Assembly (NCBI RefSeq): GCF_017743865.1
Contig: NZ_JAGHRJ010000001.1
Location: forward strand, 62,001 to 126,000
From: Labrenzia sp. R4_2
GTDB lineage: Bacteria; Pseudomonadota; Alphaproteobacteria; Rhizobiales; Stappiaceae
Direction of reading: 5' to 3'
Length of the DNA stretch: 64,000 nucleotides
The notes under the pieces: generated by a model
Databases searched by the model: none
What the model was told of the DNA's origin: nothing
What the model saw: only the letters and a program-made list of their open reading frames with translations
Made by a program: the position numbers and the translations under genes
Shown here: positions 54,675-62,724 of the stretch, piece after piece
Layout of the letters: each line of letters opens with the position of its first letter
Numbering within the stretch: the first letter of the stretch is position 1

Positions 54675-54718
54675 TGCTATTCTTTTTATAGCGCATTATT
54701 GCTATGAAAAGAATAGCA
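54675..54718. promoter_or_regulatory. Nested inverted repeat just upstream of the EamA gene
   Basis: Outer arms TGCTATTCTTTT (54675-54686) and AAAAGAATAGCA (54707-54718) are a perfect 12-bp inverted repeat. Inside is a second one, ATAGC (54688-54692) and GCTAT (54701-54705). The element ends 12 bp before ATG 54731. It lacks a T-run, so it is not a terminator; an operator or a hairpin masking the ribosome site (GAGG at 54720-54723) are the likely roles. Confidence 0.6.
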
Positions 54719-54730
54719 TGAGGTCTTGTG

Positions 54731-55624
54731 ATGATAGCGTTGCTGCCGGCAGTCGCCGCTTTGTCGGCGTCATTTGGTTGGGCATCTGGAATTGTCTTGG
54801 CGCAGTGGCCGGCCCGTCAGCTGGGTGCTTTTGAGTTTACGAGAATTCAGCTGATAGCGTGTGCGGCCTTGATGTTTTTGGTGTCATCAGTGCTGGGCCT
54901 GTGGCCGGCCCCTGCCACCATCGACATCCCGGCATACTCCTTGAGCGTGGTCGGTGGTGTCTTGCTCGGCAACCTTGCCATGATCGAGTGTCTCCGACGG
55001 GGAGGCCCGCGTCTGACGGAACTGCTTTTGTGCTTGAAGGCGCCTCTCGTTGCGTTGATCGCCTACATTTGGCTTGGCGAAACGCTGTCTCTTGCGGATT
55101 TTACAGGGGCAGGCGTGGTTATCACGGGCATTGTTCTAGCGATTCAGGCCAATCACGCGGATGAGGTGCCGATAACCGGCGCTCGCAAAATTCTGGGCCC
55201 AGTCGTTCTGTTGGGAATTGCAGCCGCCGCTCTTCAGGGAGGCGGGTTTCTTGCCGTTAAGCCGATGCTTGAGCAAGGTGCGGAGCCCATTGCCGTGGCG
55301 GCCATTCGCCTTACAGGGGCAGCCGGTCTTGTTGTTTTGATTAGCCTGTGGCCAGCGGCGAGCTTCAAGCCAAAATCCGAGCCTAATGCTTATCTTCTCG
55401 TGCGCACGATCTTGCCAGGCGTCATTGGCTACGGGTTTTCGTCATCTCTGTTGCTTTATGCCTTTGCGCACATGGAGGCAGGGATCGCGGCGGTGCTGGG
55501 ATCCCTATCGCCGCTGTTTGTGCTGCCGATCCTGTGGCTGAAAACAAAAATGCGCCCGGACCCCAGGGCCATTGCGGGCGCATTCCTCGCGGTGACAGGC
55601 ACCGCCATCATTGTTCTGAGTTGA
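54731..55624 (+). CDS. DMT superfamily permease (EamA family)
   Basis: A 297-residue inner-membrane protein with ten predicted helices in two EamA repeats: ALSASFGWASGIVLAQWPAR at the start of the first and ILGPVVLLGIAAAALQGGGF at the start of the second, with LLLCLKAPLVALIAYIWLGE as the typical helix 3-4 segment. Export of an amino acid or related metabolite is the most common role; the substrate is unknown. GTG 54728 is a possible start three bases earlier, but GAGG is better spaced from ATG 54731. A nested inverted repeat upstream suggests specific regulation. Confidence 0.83.
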   Translation: MIALLPAVAALSASFGWASGIVLAQWPARQLGAFEFTRIQLIACAALMFLVSSVLGLWPAPATIDIPAYSLSVVGGVLLGNLAMIECLRRGGPRLTELLLCLKAPLVALIAYIWLGETLSLADFTGAGVVITGIVLAIQANHADEVPITGARKILGPVVLLGIAAAALQGGGFLAVKPMLEQGAEPIAVAAIRLTGAAGLVVLISLWPAASFKPKSEPNAYLLVRTILPGVIGYGFSSSLLLYAFAHMEAGIAAVLGSLSPLFVLPILWLKTKMRPDPRAIAGAFLAVTGTAIIVLS

Positions 55625-55628
55625 CGTC

Positions 55629-56624
55629 CTAGTCGAATTCGGGGCCGCGAACCCGGTACGGTGTGATCTCCCGCCACGCCTTCATCAAGGTGTCCAGCTC
55701 ATCATCCCCGTGCGGCGGCAGCATGATTTGGATCTTGACCAGGAGGTCGCCATGACCGCCGTTTTTGGTTGGCAAGCCCTTGCCCTTGAGCCTCATGGTC
55801 TTGCCGCTGGAAGTGTTCTCCGGAATGGTCAGATTGACAGCGCCGGTCAGGGTCGGTGTCCGGATCTTAGCGCCGAGGATCGCCTCATAGAGCGTTATCG
55901 GCAAATCCAGATGAAGATCGGAGCCTTTGACGTCAAACAGCTTGTGCGTCTTGAAGCGGACCTCAATCAGGGCATCGCCTGCAGGACCACCTTGATCGCC
56001 CGGATGGCCCTGACCTTTCAACCGGATCTTTTCGCCCTCAACCACGCCTTTGGGAAGTGTGACATTGACGGTTTTACCGCTCGGGAGCGTGACCTGAGCC
56101 TTGCCGGAGTTGAGAATATCCTCCAGCGACACGGCGGCTATCAGATCTGCATTCGCGCCTTTGGAGGGGGAGGGCCGGCGCGCTTTGGCGCCGCCCGCAC
56201 CTGCAAACCCGCTGGCACCTGGTCCCGCACTTCCACGCGCCCCACCACGGCCGCCGAAACCACCCAAGATGTCATTCAGAATGTCATCGAACCCGCCGCC
56301 GCCCGCAGCTCCGCCGGAGGACCGGAACCCTCGGGAGCCACCGGCTGCACCAAAGTCTTCAAATCCGGAAAATCCGTCAAAACCACGCGACTGGAATTTC
56401 TGCTTGCCCTCGGCATCAATTTCGCCGCGATCAAACTGGGCCCGCTTGTCCTTGTCGCCGATGATTTCATAGGCTTGGTTTACTTCGGAAAAGCGCTGCT
56501 GTGCCCCCGGATCGTCCTTGTTCTGATCCGGGTGGTATTTTTTGGCCAATTGCCGAAAGGCCTTTTTGATGTCGCCCTCGCTGGCGGATTTCGCCACCCC
56601 GAGAACGCTGTAGGGATCCCGCAT
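55629..56624 (-). CDS. DnaJ C-terminal domain protein, class B (CbpA-like)
   Basis: A 331-residue co-chaperone that stimulates DnaK. The J domain is residues 1-65 (DPYSVLGVAKSASEGDIKKA, with HPD in KKYHPDQNKDD). A Gly/Ala/Phe-rich linker follows (residues about 85-155, including GGAAGGGGFDDILNDILGGFGG). Two C-terminal substrate-binding domains complete it (LEDILNSGKAQVTLPSGKTV, then HLDLPITLYEAILGAKI). There is no CxxCxGxG zinc region, so it is class B. ATG 56624 has GGTGAG upstream; GTG 56633 is an alternative. It is convergent with the EamA gene. Confidence 0.9.
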   Translation of the reverse strand: MRDPYSVLGVAKSASEGDIKKAFRQLAKKYHPDQNKDDPGAQQRFSEVNQAYEIIGDKDKRAQFDRGEIDAEGKQKFQSRGFDGFSGFEDFGAAGGSRGFRSSGGAAGGGGFDDILNDILGGFGGRGGARGSAGPGASGFAGAGGAKARRPSPSKGANADLIAAVSLEDILNSGKAQVTLPSGKTVNVTLPKGVVEGEKIRLKGQGHPGDQGGPAGDALIEVRFKTHKLFDVKGSDLHLDLPITLYEAILGAKIRTPTLTGAVNLTIPENTSSGKTMRLKGKGLPTKNGGHGDLLVKIQIMLPPHGDDELDTLMKAWREITPYRVRGPEFD

Positions 56625-56809
56625 TCGTCTCACCAGTGTTCACAAGATTGCCGGTCTGGACCGCTTGTGCCGGTCTTGATGCCTGTCGTAAGGCACTGCC
56701 CGCCTATCGTTGTCCGACCATCGTTACCTTAGATATCGTAACGGATAGGAAAAAATTCCAGAGCGCCGACGGTGGACCCTCGGTTCTTTTACAGCGAATT
56801 TTCCGTTGT

Positions 56810-57301
56810 TCAAGCGTCAGCGACTGTGAGCGCTGTGACGGCAAACTTCTGCGTAATGTCCCGGCAAGCTGTGCCGGAGTAAAGTTTGATGCCGCTGATG
56901 GTGTTGGCGGTGGTTTTGAAACCAAGGCACCCGGTCTGCGTAAACGCAGTCGAATTGATTTCGGAAATTGTTCCAGAGTTTCCGCTGATGCCGTTCAGCC
57001 ACGGCAGTTTCAAGTCTTCCAGGCCCGCTCCGCTCGCCAGATCCTTGTCCAGTGTGTCAAAGTTCTTCGCAATGGATTGCCGGTCTTCAACGCTGAGATC
57101 TGTGTAGGCTTCATCAGCAGCAGAGGGAATGGATCCGGTCAGAATGGTCGGTGTTTTCAGATCATCGGTTCCGACCTGCATGCCAACCTGGCTGCATCCC
57201 GACGAGGTCAATCCCATGACAAGTGCGCACACCGCCGCGTATTGGCTTTTCAGGGGGTGGATCTTGCTGGGTCTGGCAGTATATGAACGCATACGGCGCA
57301 T
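56810..57301 (-). CDS. Lipoprotein, possibly RT0821/Lpp0805-type surface protein
   Basis: A 163-residue secreted protein: a basic N-terminus, then [20 protein letters not shown] with a lipobox ending at Cys. The mature part has two further conserved-looking areas, [17 protein letters not shown] and [19 protein letters not shown]. The W/NG.SG and C-R-D pattern recalls the RT0821/Lpp0805 or 17-kDa surface-antigen family of alphaproteobacteria; that match is tentative. The start is uncertain (57301 or 57292). It is divergent from pdxH with about 75 bp between. Confidence 0.62.
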   Translation of the reverse strand: MRRMRSYTARPSKIHPLKSQYAAVCALVMGLTSSGCSQVGMQVGTDDLKTPTILTGSIPSAADEAYTDLSVEDRQSIAKNFDTLDKDLASGAGLEDLKLPWLNGISGNSGTISEINSTAFTQTGCLGFKTTANTISGIKLYSGTACRDITQKFAVTALTVADA

Positions 57302-57375
57302 CACTTGATAGCCTTTCTCAAGGGCGGCATCTTCTTGCCGTTCCTCCGGCCATCGAATCCTTCGACAGGGTACCA

Positions 57376-58011
57376 ATGACAGACCTCAAGAATCCCCATG
57401 AAGAGTTAACAAAAGGTGACTTTGTTGAGGCAGAGAAACCATTTGAGCTGTTTGATGAATGGCTTGAGGAAGCCAAAACGACCGAACCCAACGATCCGAA
57501 TGCTTTGGCGCTGTCGACGGTTGATCCGGACGGATTGCCAAATGTACGCATGGTTCTCCTGAAGGGTTTTGATGAAACCGGGTTTGTTTTTTACACAAAC
57601 CTGGAAAGCGCCAAGGGCCGTGAGCTGTTGTCGGCTGGTAAGGCAGCCATGTGCTTCCATTGGAAGTCGCTGCGGCGGCAGATCCGAATCCGGGGCGAGA
57701 TTGTCCAGGTGTCCGCCGAAGAAGCGGATGAGTATTATCAGTCCAGGCCGCGCGGCAGCCGTATCGGTGCCTGGGCCTCCCGCCAATCACGTCCGCTGGA
57801 AAGCCGGTTTGCGTTGGAAAAGGAAGTGGCCAAATACACGGCAAAGTTCGGTATTGGCGATATTCCGCGCCCCGAGCATTGGTCAGGTCTGCGCTTGATC
57901 CCCAGTGAGATTGAGTTTTGGGCGGACCGGCCCTTCCGGCTTCATGACCGGGTAAAGTTCACGAGGTCAAGCCCGTCCGAGCCGTGGAACAAAGAGCGCC
58001 TTTATCCTTAG
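57376..58011 (+). CDS. pdxH: Pyridoxamine 5'-phosphate oxidase
   Basis: PdxH oxidises pyridoxamine or pyridoxine 5'-phosphate to pyridoxal 5'-phosphate with FMN and O2, the last step of vitamin B6 synthesis and salvage. The 211-residue protein has the usual [40 protein letters not shown] (FMN site), [28 protein letters not shown], and the C-terminal [15 protein letters not shown], ending in ERLYP. The upstream frame to 57223 is not needed; CAGGG precedes ATG 57376. Its stop codon falls at the edge of a long inverted-repeat element. Confidence 0.95.
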   Translation: MTDLKNPHEELTKGDFVEAEKPFELFDEWLEEAKTTEPNDPNALALSTVDPDGLPNVRMVLLKGFDETGFVFYTNLESAKGRELLSAGKAAMCFHWKSLRRQIRIRGEIVQVSAEEADEYYQSRPRGSRIGAWASRQSRPLESRFALEKEVAKYTAKFGIGDIPRPEHWSGLRLIPSEIEFWADRPFRLHDRVKFTRSSPSEPWNKERLYP

Positions 58012-58279
58012 GCCGTGTGGACGAATTGGAGACGTATTTCGTGAGACAAGTGCCAAGATATGGCGGCGACGGTCCGGTAGAGCGTATCGATATACGGTCA
58101 AGGGACCGGCGGTGCCAGATCGTCGGCACTTGTCTCACCTTCTGGGCCGTGTTTGCATTGCTCCATTCCAGCGCAAATCCGTCTTGATGATGCGCAAGCA
58201 TCATCTTCACCGGATTTCCTTGATCTTGAACGATGCAAATCCCGGCGAAATGCATCTCCAATTCGTCCACACGTCCTAA
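58008..58279. repeat. 272-bp nested inverted-repeat element
   Basis: The outer 34-bp arms (58008-58041 and 58246-58279), each reading inward TTAGG-CGTGTGGACGAATT and on to ATTTCG, differ at three positions. Between them lie two hairpins. Hairpin 1 (58041-58138) has perfect 14-bp ends, GTGAGACAAGTGCC with GGCACTTGTCTCAC, and further pairing inward to GGTCC/GGACC. Hairpin 2 (58151-58240) pairs GTTTGCATTG with CGATGCAAAT, AAATCCG with CGGATTT, and GATGATGC with GCATCATC around GCAA. TA occurs at both edges, as for IS630/mariner-type MITEs. It has no frame of its own and covers the pdxH stop. Confidence 0.85.
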
Positions 58280-58285
58280 GCCCGC

Positions 58286-59260
58286 TCAGAGCAGCCGGAG
58301 CCAACGGAACAGGAAGAAGGTCACTCCGACGGAGATGACCATCAGACCAATGGCAAACAGGAACCCCATTTGCCATTGGAGCTCCGGCATATTGACGAAA
58401 TTCATGCCGTAGATCGACGCAATCAGCGTCGGAGGCAAGAAAATCAGCCCCAGAACGGTAAAGATTTTCGCGATCTGGTTTTGCTCCATCGAGACCAGGC
58501 CGACGGTGGCATCCAAAAGAAACGTGAGTTTGTTGTCGAGCGCATCGCCATGTTCCTTGATGGAATGGATGTCCCGCCCATACATCTTGCAATCGGTCAG
58601 TTGGTCGTCGCTGAGATTGAAGCGCTTTGCATGGGTGGTCATGTAAAGCACCATCCTTGCCAGCCCGGCGCACACATCGTGCATCTTGGCAACTCTCAAG
58701 CCAATCCGTCCCAGTTCCCTGATCGCGTCCTTGTAGCTGGCGGTTTTCCGTGTGTTGAGGCCATCACCGAAGACTTTCAGAGCAAGGTCGTCATAACAAG
58801 CAGATGCGGTTTCCATTTCGTCGGCGCACCGGTCGACGATGATGTCCAACAGCGCGAACATGATCGCAGGTCCAAGATGCGCGATTGTCGCGTCCGATTG
58901 TACTTTTCGGGCCAATAGCGTCAGGGATTTCGGCTCGCCGTATCGAACGGTTACCAGGCGTTTTGAATTCAGAACAAAGGTCACGGAAGACCGGATCGGA
59001 TCCAGGGTATGGGACACTGCAGGCATTTGTGCCGTCATCACGACCGCGCCAGGTTCCAGATAGAATCTTTCGGATGTTTCGATTGAGGTGATTTCGTCCC
59101 GGTTCGGGATCTCGGCCCCCATCAGCCGCTCTGCCTTGGTCCGCTCTTCTTGGGTTGGACTGATCAGATCAATCCATATTGAGGTTGATGGCAGGACAGT
59201 GTCATCGGCAAGCTCGATACGTTCCAGGCCATTCACTGACGGGCAATAGGCAATGATCAT
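58286..59260 (-). CDS. corA: CorA family Mg2+/Co2+ transporter
   Basis: CorA is a pentameric inner-membrane channel for Mg2+ uptake, gated by intracellular Mg2+. The 324-residue protein has a long cytoplasmic N-terminal domain (for example IDLISPTQEERTKAERLMGA near residue 30) and two C-terminal helices, the first followed by the selectivity loop YGMNFVNMPEL, with the essential GMN. The charged C-terminal end is short, as usual. ATG 59260 has GGAG nine bases upstream and gives a normal length; the frame to 59329 is longer than needed. It is convergent with pdxH across the inverted-repeat element. Confidence 0.9.
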   Translation of the reverse strand: MIIAYCPSVNGLERIELADDTVLPSTSIWIDLISPTQEERTKAERLMGAEIPNRDEITSIETSERFYLEPGAVVMTAQMPAVSHTLDPIRSSVTFVLNSKRLVTVRYGEPKSLTLLARKVQSDATIAHLGPAIMFALLDIIVDRCADEMETASACYDDLALKVFGDGLNTRKTASYKDAIRELGRIGLRVAKMHDVCAGLARMVLYMTTHAKRFNLSDDQLTDCKMYGRDIHSIKEHGDALDNKLTFLLDATVGLVSMEQNQIAKIFTVLGLIFLPPTLIASIYGMNFVNMPELQWQMGFLFAIGLMVISVGVTFFLFRWLRLL

Positions 59261-59357
59261 CCAGACAAGCTCCACCCAGATTGCAATGCAATCGACACTC
59301 AGGAGCTTGCCCAAAATAACTGGGCGCACGCAACCACTTTTGCGGCTATTTCAATAA

Positions 59358-59451
59358 CATACCCTGACCAACAAACACTGTTGACAGATCATCCAAACAC
59401 TCACGGCTTGCACGCGATGTTGCCGCGCATGCAAAAGTGTTTAACGGTATG
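59358..59451. repeat. Spaced inverted repeats upstream of corA
   Basis: CATACC (59358-59363) and AAACACT (59373-59379) are matched in reverse by AGTGTTT (59436-59442) and GGTATG (59446-59451); another direct AAACACT is at 59395-59401. The set lies about 100-190 bp before the corA start, so it may be part of its promoter or leader RNA. Whether this forms a real structure is not certain. Confidence 0.4.
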
Positions 59452-59508
59452 TCGTGTGTTTTGAAACCTGAAGGCGATGCCTGATCGCCTCCGATTACGC
59501 CTGCTGGA

Positions 59509-59652
59509 TTATTTTCCGGAGGTCTTTTTTGAGAACGGACGCAAGCACAATGCCGCAGCGTTTAGGGCTGCGATGCCGACTGGCTTATAAAGGCTTTCAA
59601 GTTTTGCTCCAGCCTGTGCAGTTTGTGCAGGGCGGGCAGTTTGATCAGACAT
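59509..59652 (-). CDS. Small protein of 47 residues
   Basis: A short frame upstream of corA, on its strand. The product is MSDQTARPAQTAQAGAKLES followed by LYKPVGIAALNAAALCLRPF and a basic end SKKTSGK. The YKPVGIAA segment recalls short uncharacterised alphaproteobacterial proteins, but I cannot name a family. GGAACGGAAC precedes the ATG. A 7-bp hairpin AGGCGAT/ATCGCCT about 20 bp downstream may help end the transcript. Confidence 0.45.
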   Translation of the reverse strand: MSDQTARPAQTAQAGAKLESLYKPVGIAALNAAALCLRPFSKKTSGK

Positions 59653-60029
59653 TGTTCCGTTCCGTCTTTCTGTCTCAGTTTCTAATCGATGCGGCTTAAG
59701 AGTGCTTCCATCCGCAACCGGTGATGTGGTGCCGGAATAAGGCGCTTAGATGACATCTTGTCCATTTTCCGCTTTTTCTTACCCGGATAAACGTAGGATG
59801 CCCCGACGTTCCGTATTCGGCTACTCAAAAAGGATGTCAGGTTGTTACCAACTTGGGTCAAACGTGAACAATTGCGGTAAGGCTTTCTTAACGAACCGGG
59901 TGAGCGCATTGGTTGCGAAGTATTTCAGGCCGGAGACCGGTGTATTGCCGGGGACATCAGGCACATGCCAGCTATGCCGGCACGGTCAGGAATGCTAAAC
60001 AGGCGGTTGGAAACTGAACGTAAGGTCAG
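59653..60029. other. Gap before the DUF1499 gene
   Basis: Two overlapping frames on opposite strands (59682-59909 minus, 59750-59998 plus) are both Cys/Arg/Ser-rich and without ribosome sites, so I do not call them. The region should contain the promoters of the 47-residue gene to the left and the DUF1499 gene to the right. I see no strong hairpin or palindrome. Confidence 0.35.
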
Positions 60030-61016
60030 ATGAAGCAATATCCGGCTCACAGATCAAAAGCTGCACCAGCCAGTCGCACTCTCGGGGCGCTTGCGTTCGC
60101 GCTGGCTTTGGTCACCTTGGTGACGCAGCGTTTTGACCTTCTGACACCCGATACATTCGTTTTGTCCCTCTCTGTGGCAGCCGGTTTGGCCGTCGCGGCC
60201 ATGCTGTGTGGGCTGATCGCCTTTGTCCGGATCTGGAGCCGTGGCGGCGGCGGTATCGGATCTTCCATACTTGGTGTCATGTTGGGTGCCGTCGCGCTGT
60301 GCGCGCCTGCAGCCGTTCTGGGACTTCTCATCGTGGATCCGGAGCTCACGGATGTGACCACGGACCCGGACGAGCCACCGCTGCTGGTGGAGGTTTTGCC
60401 GCAGTCGGACCAGGCTGTATTGGTTTGGATGGCGTCGCATGTCCGGAACACGGCCTGGACCCAGTACCAGGAAGCCATGCGCACTGAGAGGTCAGCTGCG
60501 GAACTTCAATTGGAGCTCTACCCGGACATTGTTCCACGGCGCTACCGGATAACTCCGGGCGAATTGCACGCGGCTGCAAAGAAGGCGGTTGATAAGCTGA
60601 ACTGGCGGGTTGTTGACGAACTTCCGCCCGACCTTTTGGATGCGCCCACCGCGTTATGGGCCGAGGAAACCACTCAGTTGCTGGGCCTTAAGCATGATAT
60701 TGCCCTGAGGGTCCGCCCGGATCCGGTCGGTGCGCTCCTTGATGTCCGGTCCAGATCTCAGTCGCCTTTGCGTGAGTTTTCAGGCAATGCGGATGTCATC
60801 CGAGGTCTCATGGCTGAAGTCGACCGGGTCCTTCTTGAAACCTACGGCGATCTGGAGCGTCTGGCGGTTGAAGAGGCTGACCTTCAGGAGGACGCCCCTC
60901 TGGAAGTTTTTGAACGCGATCGGGAAACAATCCCGCTGCCGAGTTTCAAGCCCTACTTTGAAGATGATGAAGGGCTCTCTGCCGACGCCTTCGAGCTGGA
61001 TGATCTCGAAGGCTGA
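60030..61016 (+). CDS. DUF1499 domain membrane protein
   Basis: A 328-residue protein. Three N-terminal membrane helices (about residues 18-35, 43-66 and 76-100, including LGVMLGAVALCAPAAVLGLL) are followed by a DUF1499 domain in residues 110-270: DIVPRRYRITPGELHAAAKK, ALWAEETTQLLGLKHDIALR and SRSQSPLREFSGNADVIRGL. The last 50 residues are acidic. DUF1499 proteins occur widely in alphaproteobacteria and plants; their role is unknown. AAGG lies five bases before ATG 60030. Confidence 0.83.
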   Translation: MKQYPAHRSKAAPASRTLGALAFALALVTLVTQRFDLLTPDTFVLSLSVAAGLAVAAMLCGLIAFVRIWSRGGGGIGSSILGVMLGAVALCAPAAVLGLLIVDPELTDVTTDPDEPPLLVEVLPQSDQAVLVWMASHVRNTAWTQYQEAMRTERSAAELQLELYPDIVPRRYRITPGELHAAAKKAVDKLNWRVVDELPPDLLDAPTALWAEETTQLLGLKHDIALRVRPDPVGALLDVRSRSQSPLREFSGNADVIRGLMAEVDRVLLETYGDLERLAVEEADLQEDAPLEVFERDRETIPLPSFKPYFEDDEGLSADAFELDDLEG

Positions 61017-61026
61017 TATCTATGGG

Positions 61027-61929
61027 TTATGCTGTCAGCCGAAACGTTGCGTCCAGAGCCAAACTTGGGTCTGCAATTGTCCGACCGCGTTCGGTCAAAT
61101 CCTCCAAGTGCGCAAACACCGACAGCCCGGCCGCACCATGCAGTTTGGGATCCACATCAGCGTAAAGCTTGGCAACGATCTCCGGAATGCTGCGTGGTTG
61201 CGTGCCAAGTTCATTCAGGATTGAGGCTTCGCGGGTCAATCTGTGCTGTTTCAGCTGCTCAACATAGAGGGGCGCATCAGAAACAAGACCGCCATGCCCC
61301 GGCAGATAGGTTGTCTCGGAGCGCGCAAGCAGCTTTTCAATGGAAGCCATGTAGTCGCGCATGGAACCGTCCGGGGCAGCGACAATAGACGTGGACCATG
61401 CCATGACATGGTCTCCACTGATCAGCACGTCTTCGCCGGAGAGGGCAAAACACATGTGATTGGCGGTATGACCTGGTGTGGCGATGGCTTCAAACTTGAT
61501 GCCTGCTGCTTCAAATACATCGCCATCCTGATACTCCTGATCCGGCGCGTAGTCTTTGTCCCCGCTAGCATCCAATGGATTGACTTCACCTTCCATGAGG
61601 GGACGGGCCGCATGGTGCGGGGCGCATCCGATGATTTTTGCGCCTGAGCGTTGTTGGAGCATCCGGGCCGCGGGTGAGTGGTCCACATGTGTGTGCGTGA
61701 CCAGGATAGCCTCGATCTGTGCGCCATCCGTCAACGATAGCAAGGTGTCTACATGTTCTTCGTCCGCCGGGCCCGGATCCACAACAACCAGGTGCTTCTG
61801 GCCCAGAATGTAGCTGTTCGTGCCATGAAAAGTGAACGGGCCCGGGTTTCTTGCTGTCACGCGGCAAAGTCCGGGCAGGAGCTCCACGCGTTCCCCATAG
61901 CGCGGATCGAAGGATCGGTCATGTTTCAT
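61027..61929 (-). CDS. MBL fold metallo-hydrolase (LACTB2-like)
   Basis: A 300-residue metallo-beta-lactamase-fold hydrolase. Metal ligands are in THTHVDHSPAA (near residue 79), PGHTANHMC and SGDHVMAW, with the last histidine in TYLPGHGG. A C-terminal winged-helix domain (residues about 245-300, LGTQPRSIPEIVAKLYADVD) is the one found in LACTB2-type proteins, which cleave RNA or thioester-like substrates. The substrate here is unknown. It is convergent with the DUF1499 gene, 10 bp away. Confidence 0.88.
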   Translation of the reverse strand: MKHDRSFDPRYGERVELLPGLCRVTARNPGPFTFHGTNSYILGQKHLVVVDPGPADEEHVDTLLSLTDGAQIEAILVTHTHVDHSPAARMLQQRSGAKIIGCAPHHAARPLMEGEVNPLDASGDKDYAPDQEYQDGDVFEAAGIKFEAIATPGHTANHMCFALSGEDVLISGDHVMAWSTSIVAAPDGSMRDYMASIEKLLARSETTYLPGHGGLVSDAPLYVEQLKQHRLTREASILNELGTQPRSIPEIVAKLYADVDPKLHGAAGLSVFAHLEDLTERGRTIADPSLALDATFRLTA

Positions 61930-62041
61930 GCTAAGATGGTTCCTGAAGGATGGGACCGGACGTCACGCAATTGACGTTTGAATCGGATAACGGCCATATG
62001 ATGAAGCATCGAGCCCAAAACATGGGATCTTGTCAAACCCG

Positions 62042-62563
62042 ATGAAACAAGATGTCGAAAACAACGCTGCCATGACGAGCCAAGTGGCATCGGAATTTGA
62101 ATGCCGGTTTGAGAGCGTAGTCCCGCTCGCGCGACTTGATGCGTTCAAGCTGGTTGTCGACCATCCGGAGCTTTGGTGGTGCCCGCCCATGAGTGAGGCC
62201 CCCAGCGGTGACCTTGATGTCCGCATAGAGCCCTTTGCTGGCGGCGCCTGTTACCAAATCGACGACAAGGGGCAGCGGCGCATCTGGGGTACCGTTCTTT
62301 CCATAGAAGAACCGCTCTACATTCGGATTTCCTGGCAGGTGGCGCAGGATGGCAGTTTGATCGCCGATCCTGCTGCAGCCAGCCGGGTCATGCTCAATTT
62401 TCGCGAGGCCGGAGAGGTGACGCGGGTCGAGGTCGTACACAACAAGTTTCTGCGGCATGGCGAGGCGGGCGGCGAATATATGCAGCTCATGATGCAATCG
62501 AATGGCTGGCCACGAATTTTGAAGAACATTGTTGCGGCGGCAAAAACGCTGAAGCGGAAATGA
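62042..62563 (+). CDS. SRPBCC/AHSA1 domain protein
   Basis: A 173-residue protein of the Bet v1-like hydrophobic-pocket fold. FECRFESVVPLARLDAFKLV opens the domain, GGACYQIDDKGQRRIWGTVL and YIRISWQVAQDG are the AHSA1-type strands, and MQSNGWPRILKNIVAA is the long C-terminal helix. Such proteins bind lipids or assist Hsp90-like chaperones; no specific role can be given. The start may be ATG 62042 or 62072; the TTG at 62030 is not needed. It is divergent from the MBL gene. Confidence 0.75.
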   Translation: MKQDVENNAAMTSQVASEFECRFESVVPLARLDAFKLVVDHPELWWCPPMSEAPSGDLDVRIEPFAGGACYQIDDKGQRRIWGTVLSIEEPLYIRISWQVAQDGSLIADPAAASRVMLNFREAGEVTRVEVVHNKFLRHGEAGGEYMQLMMQSNGWPRILKNIVAAAKTLKRK

Positions 62564-62724
62564 TGCGCCTGCGTCAGGAAGCCGCCATTCTGTCGTTTAG
62601 CTGACATGCATTCTGTGCTAGGCGGAGTGCACCTTTCATGTCTTCACACTTTAACCTGCAAGGTGAGGTGTCGAAATAACCATAACCGGCGGACACCCAG
62701 AGTTCGTTTCAAACCCGCAAGCCC

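Noticed and set aside
59682..59998. Two overlapping frames of 75 and 82 codons between corA and the DUF1499 gene
   Set aside because: They oppose each other, lack ribosome sites and have compositions typical of random GC-rich frames.
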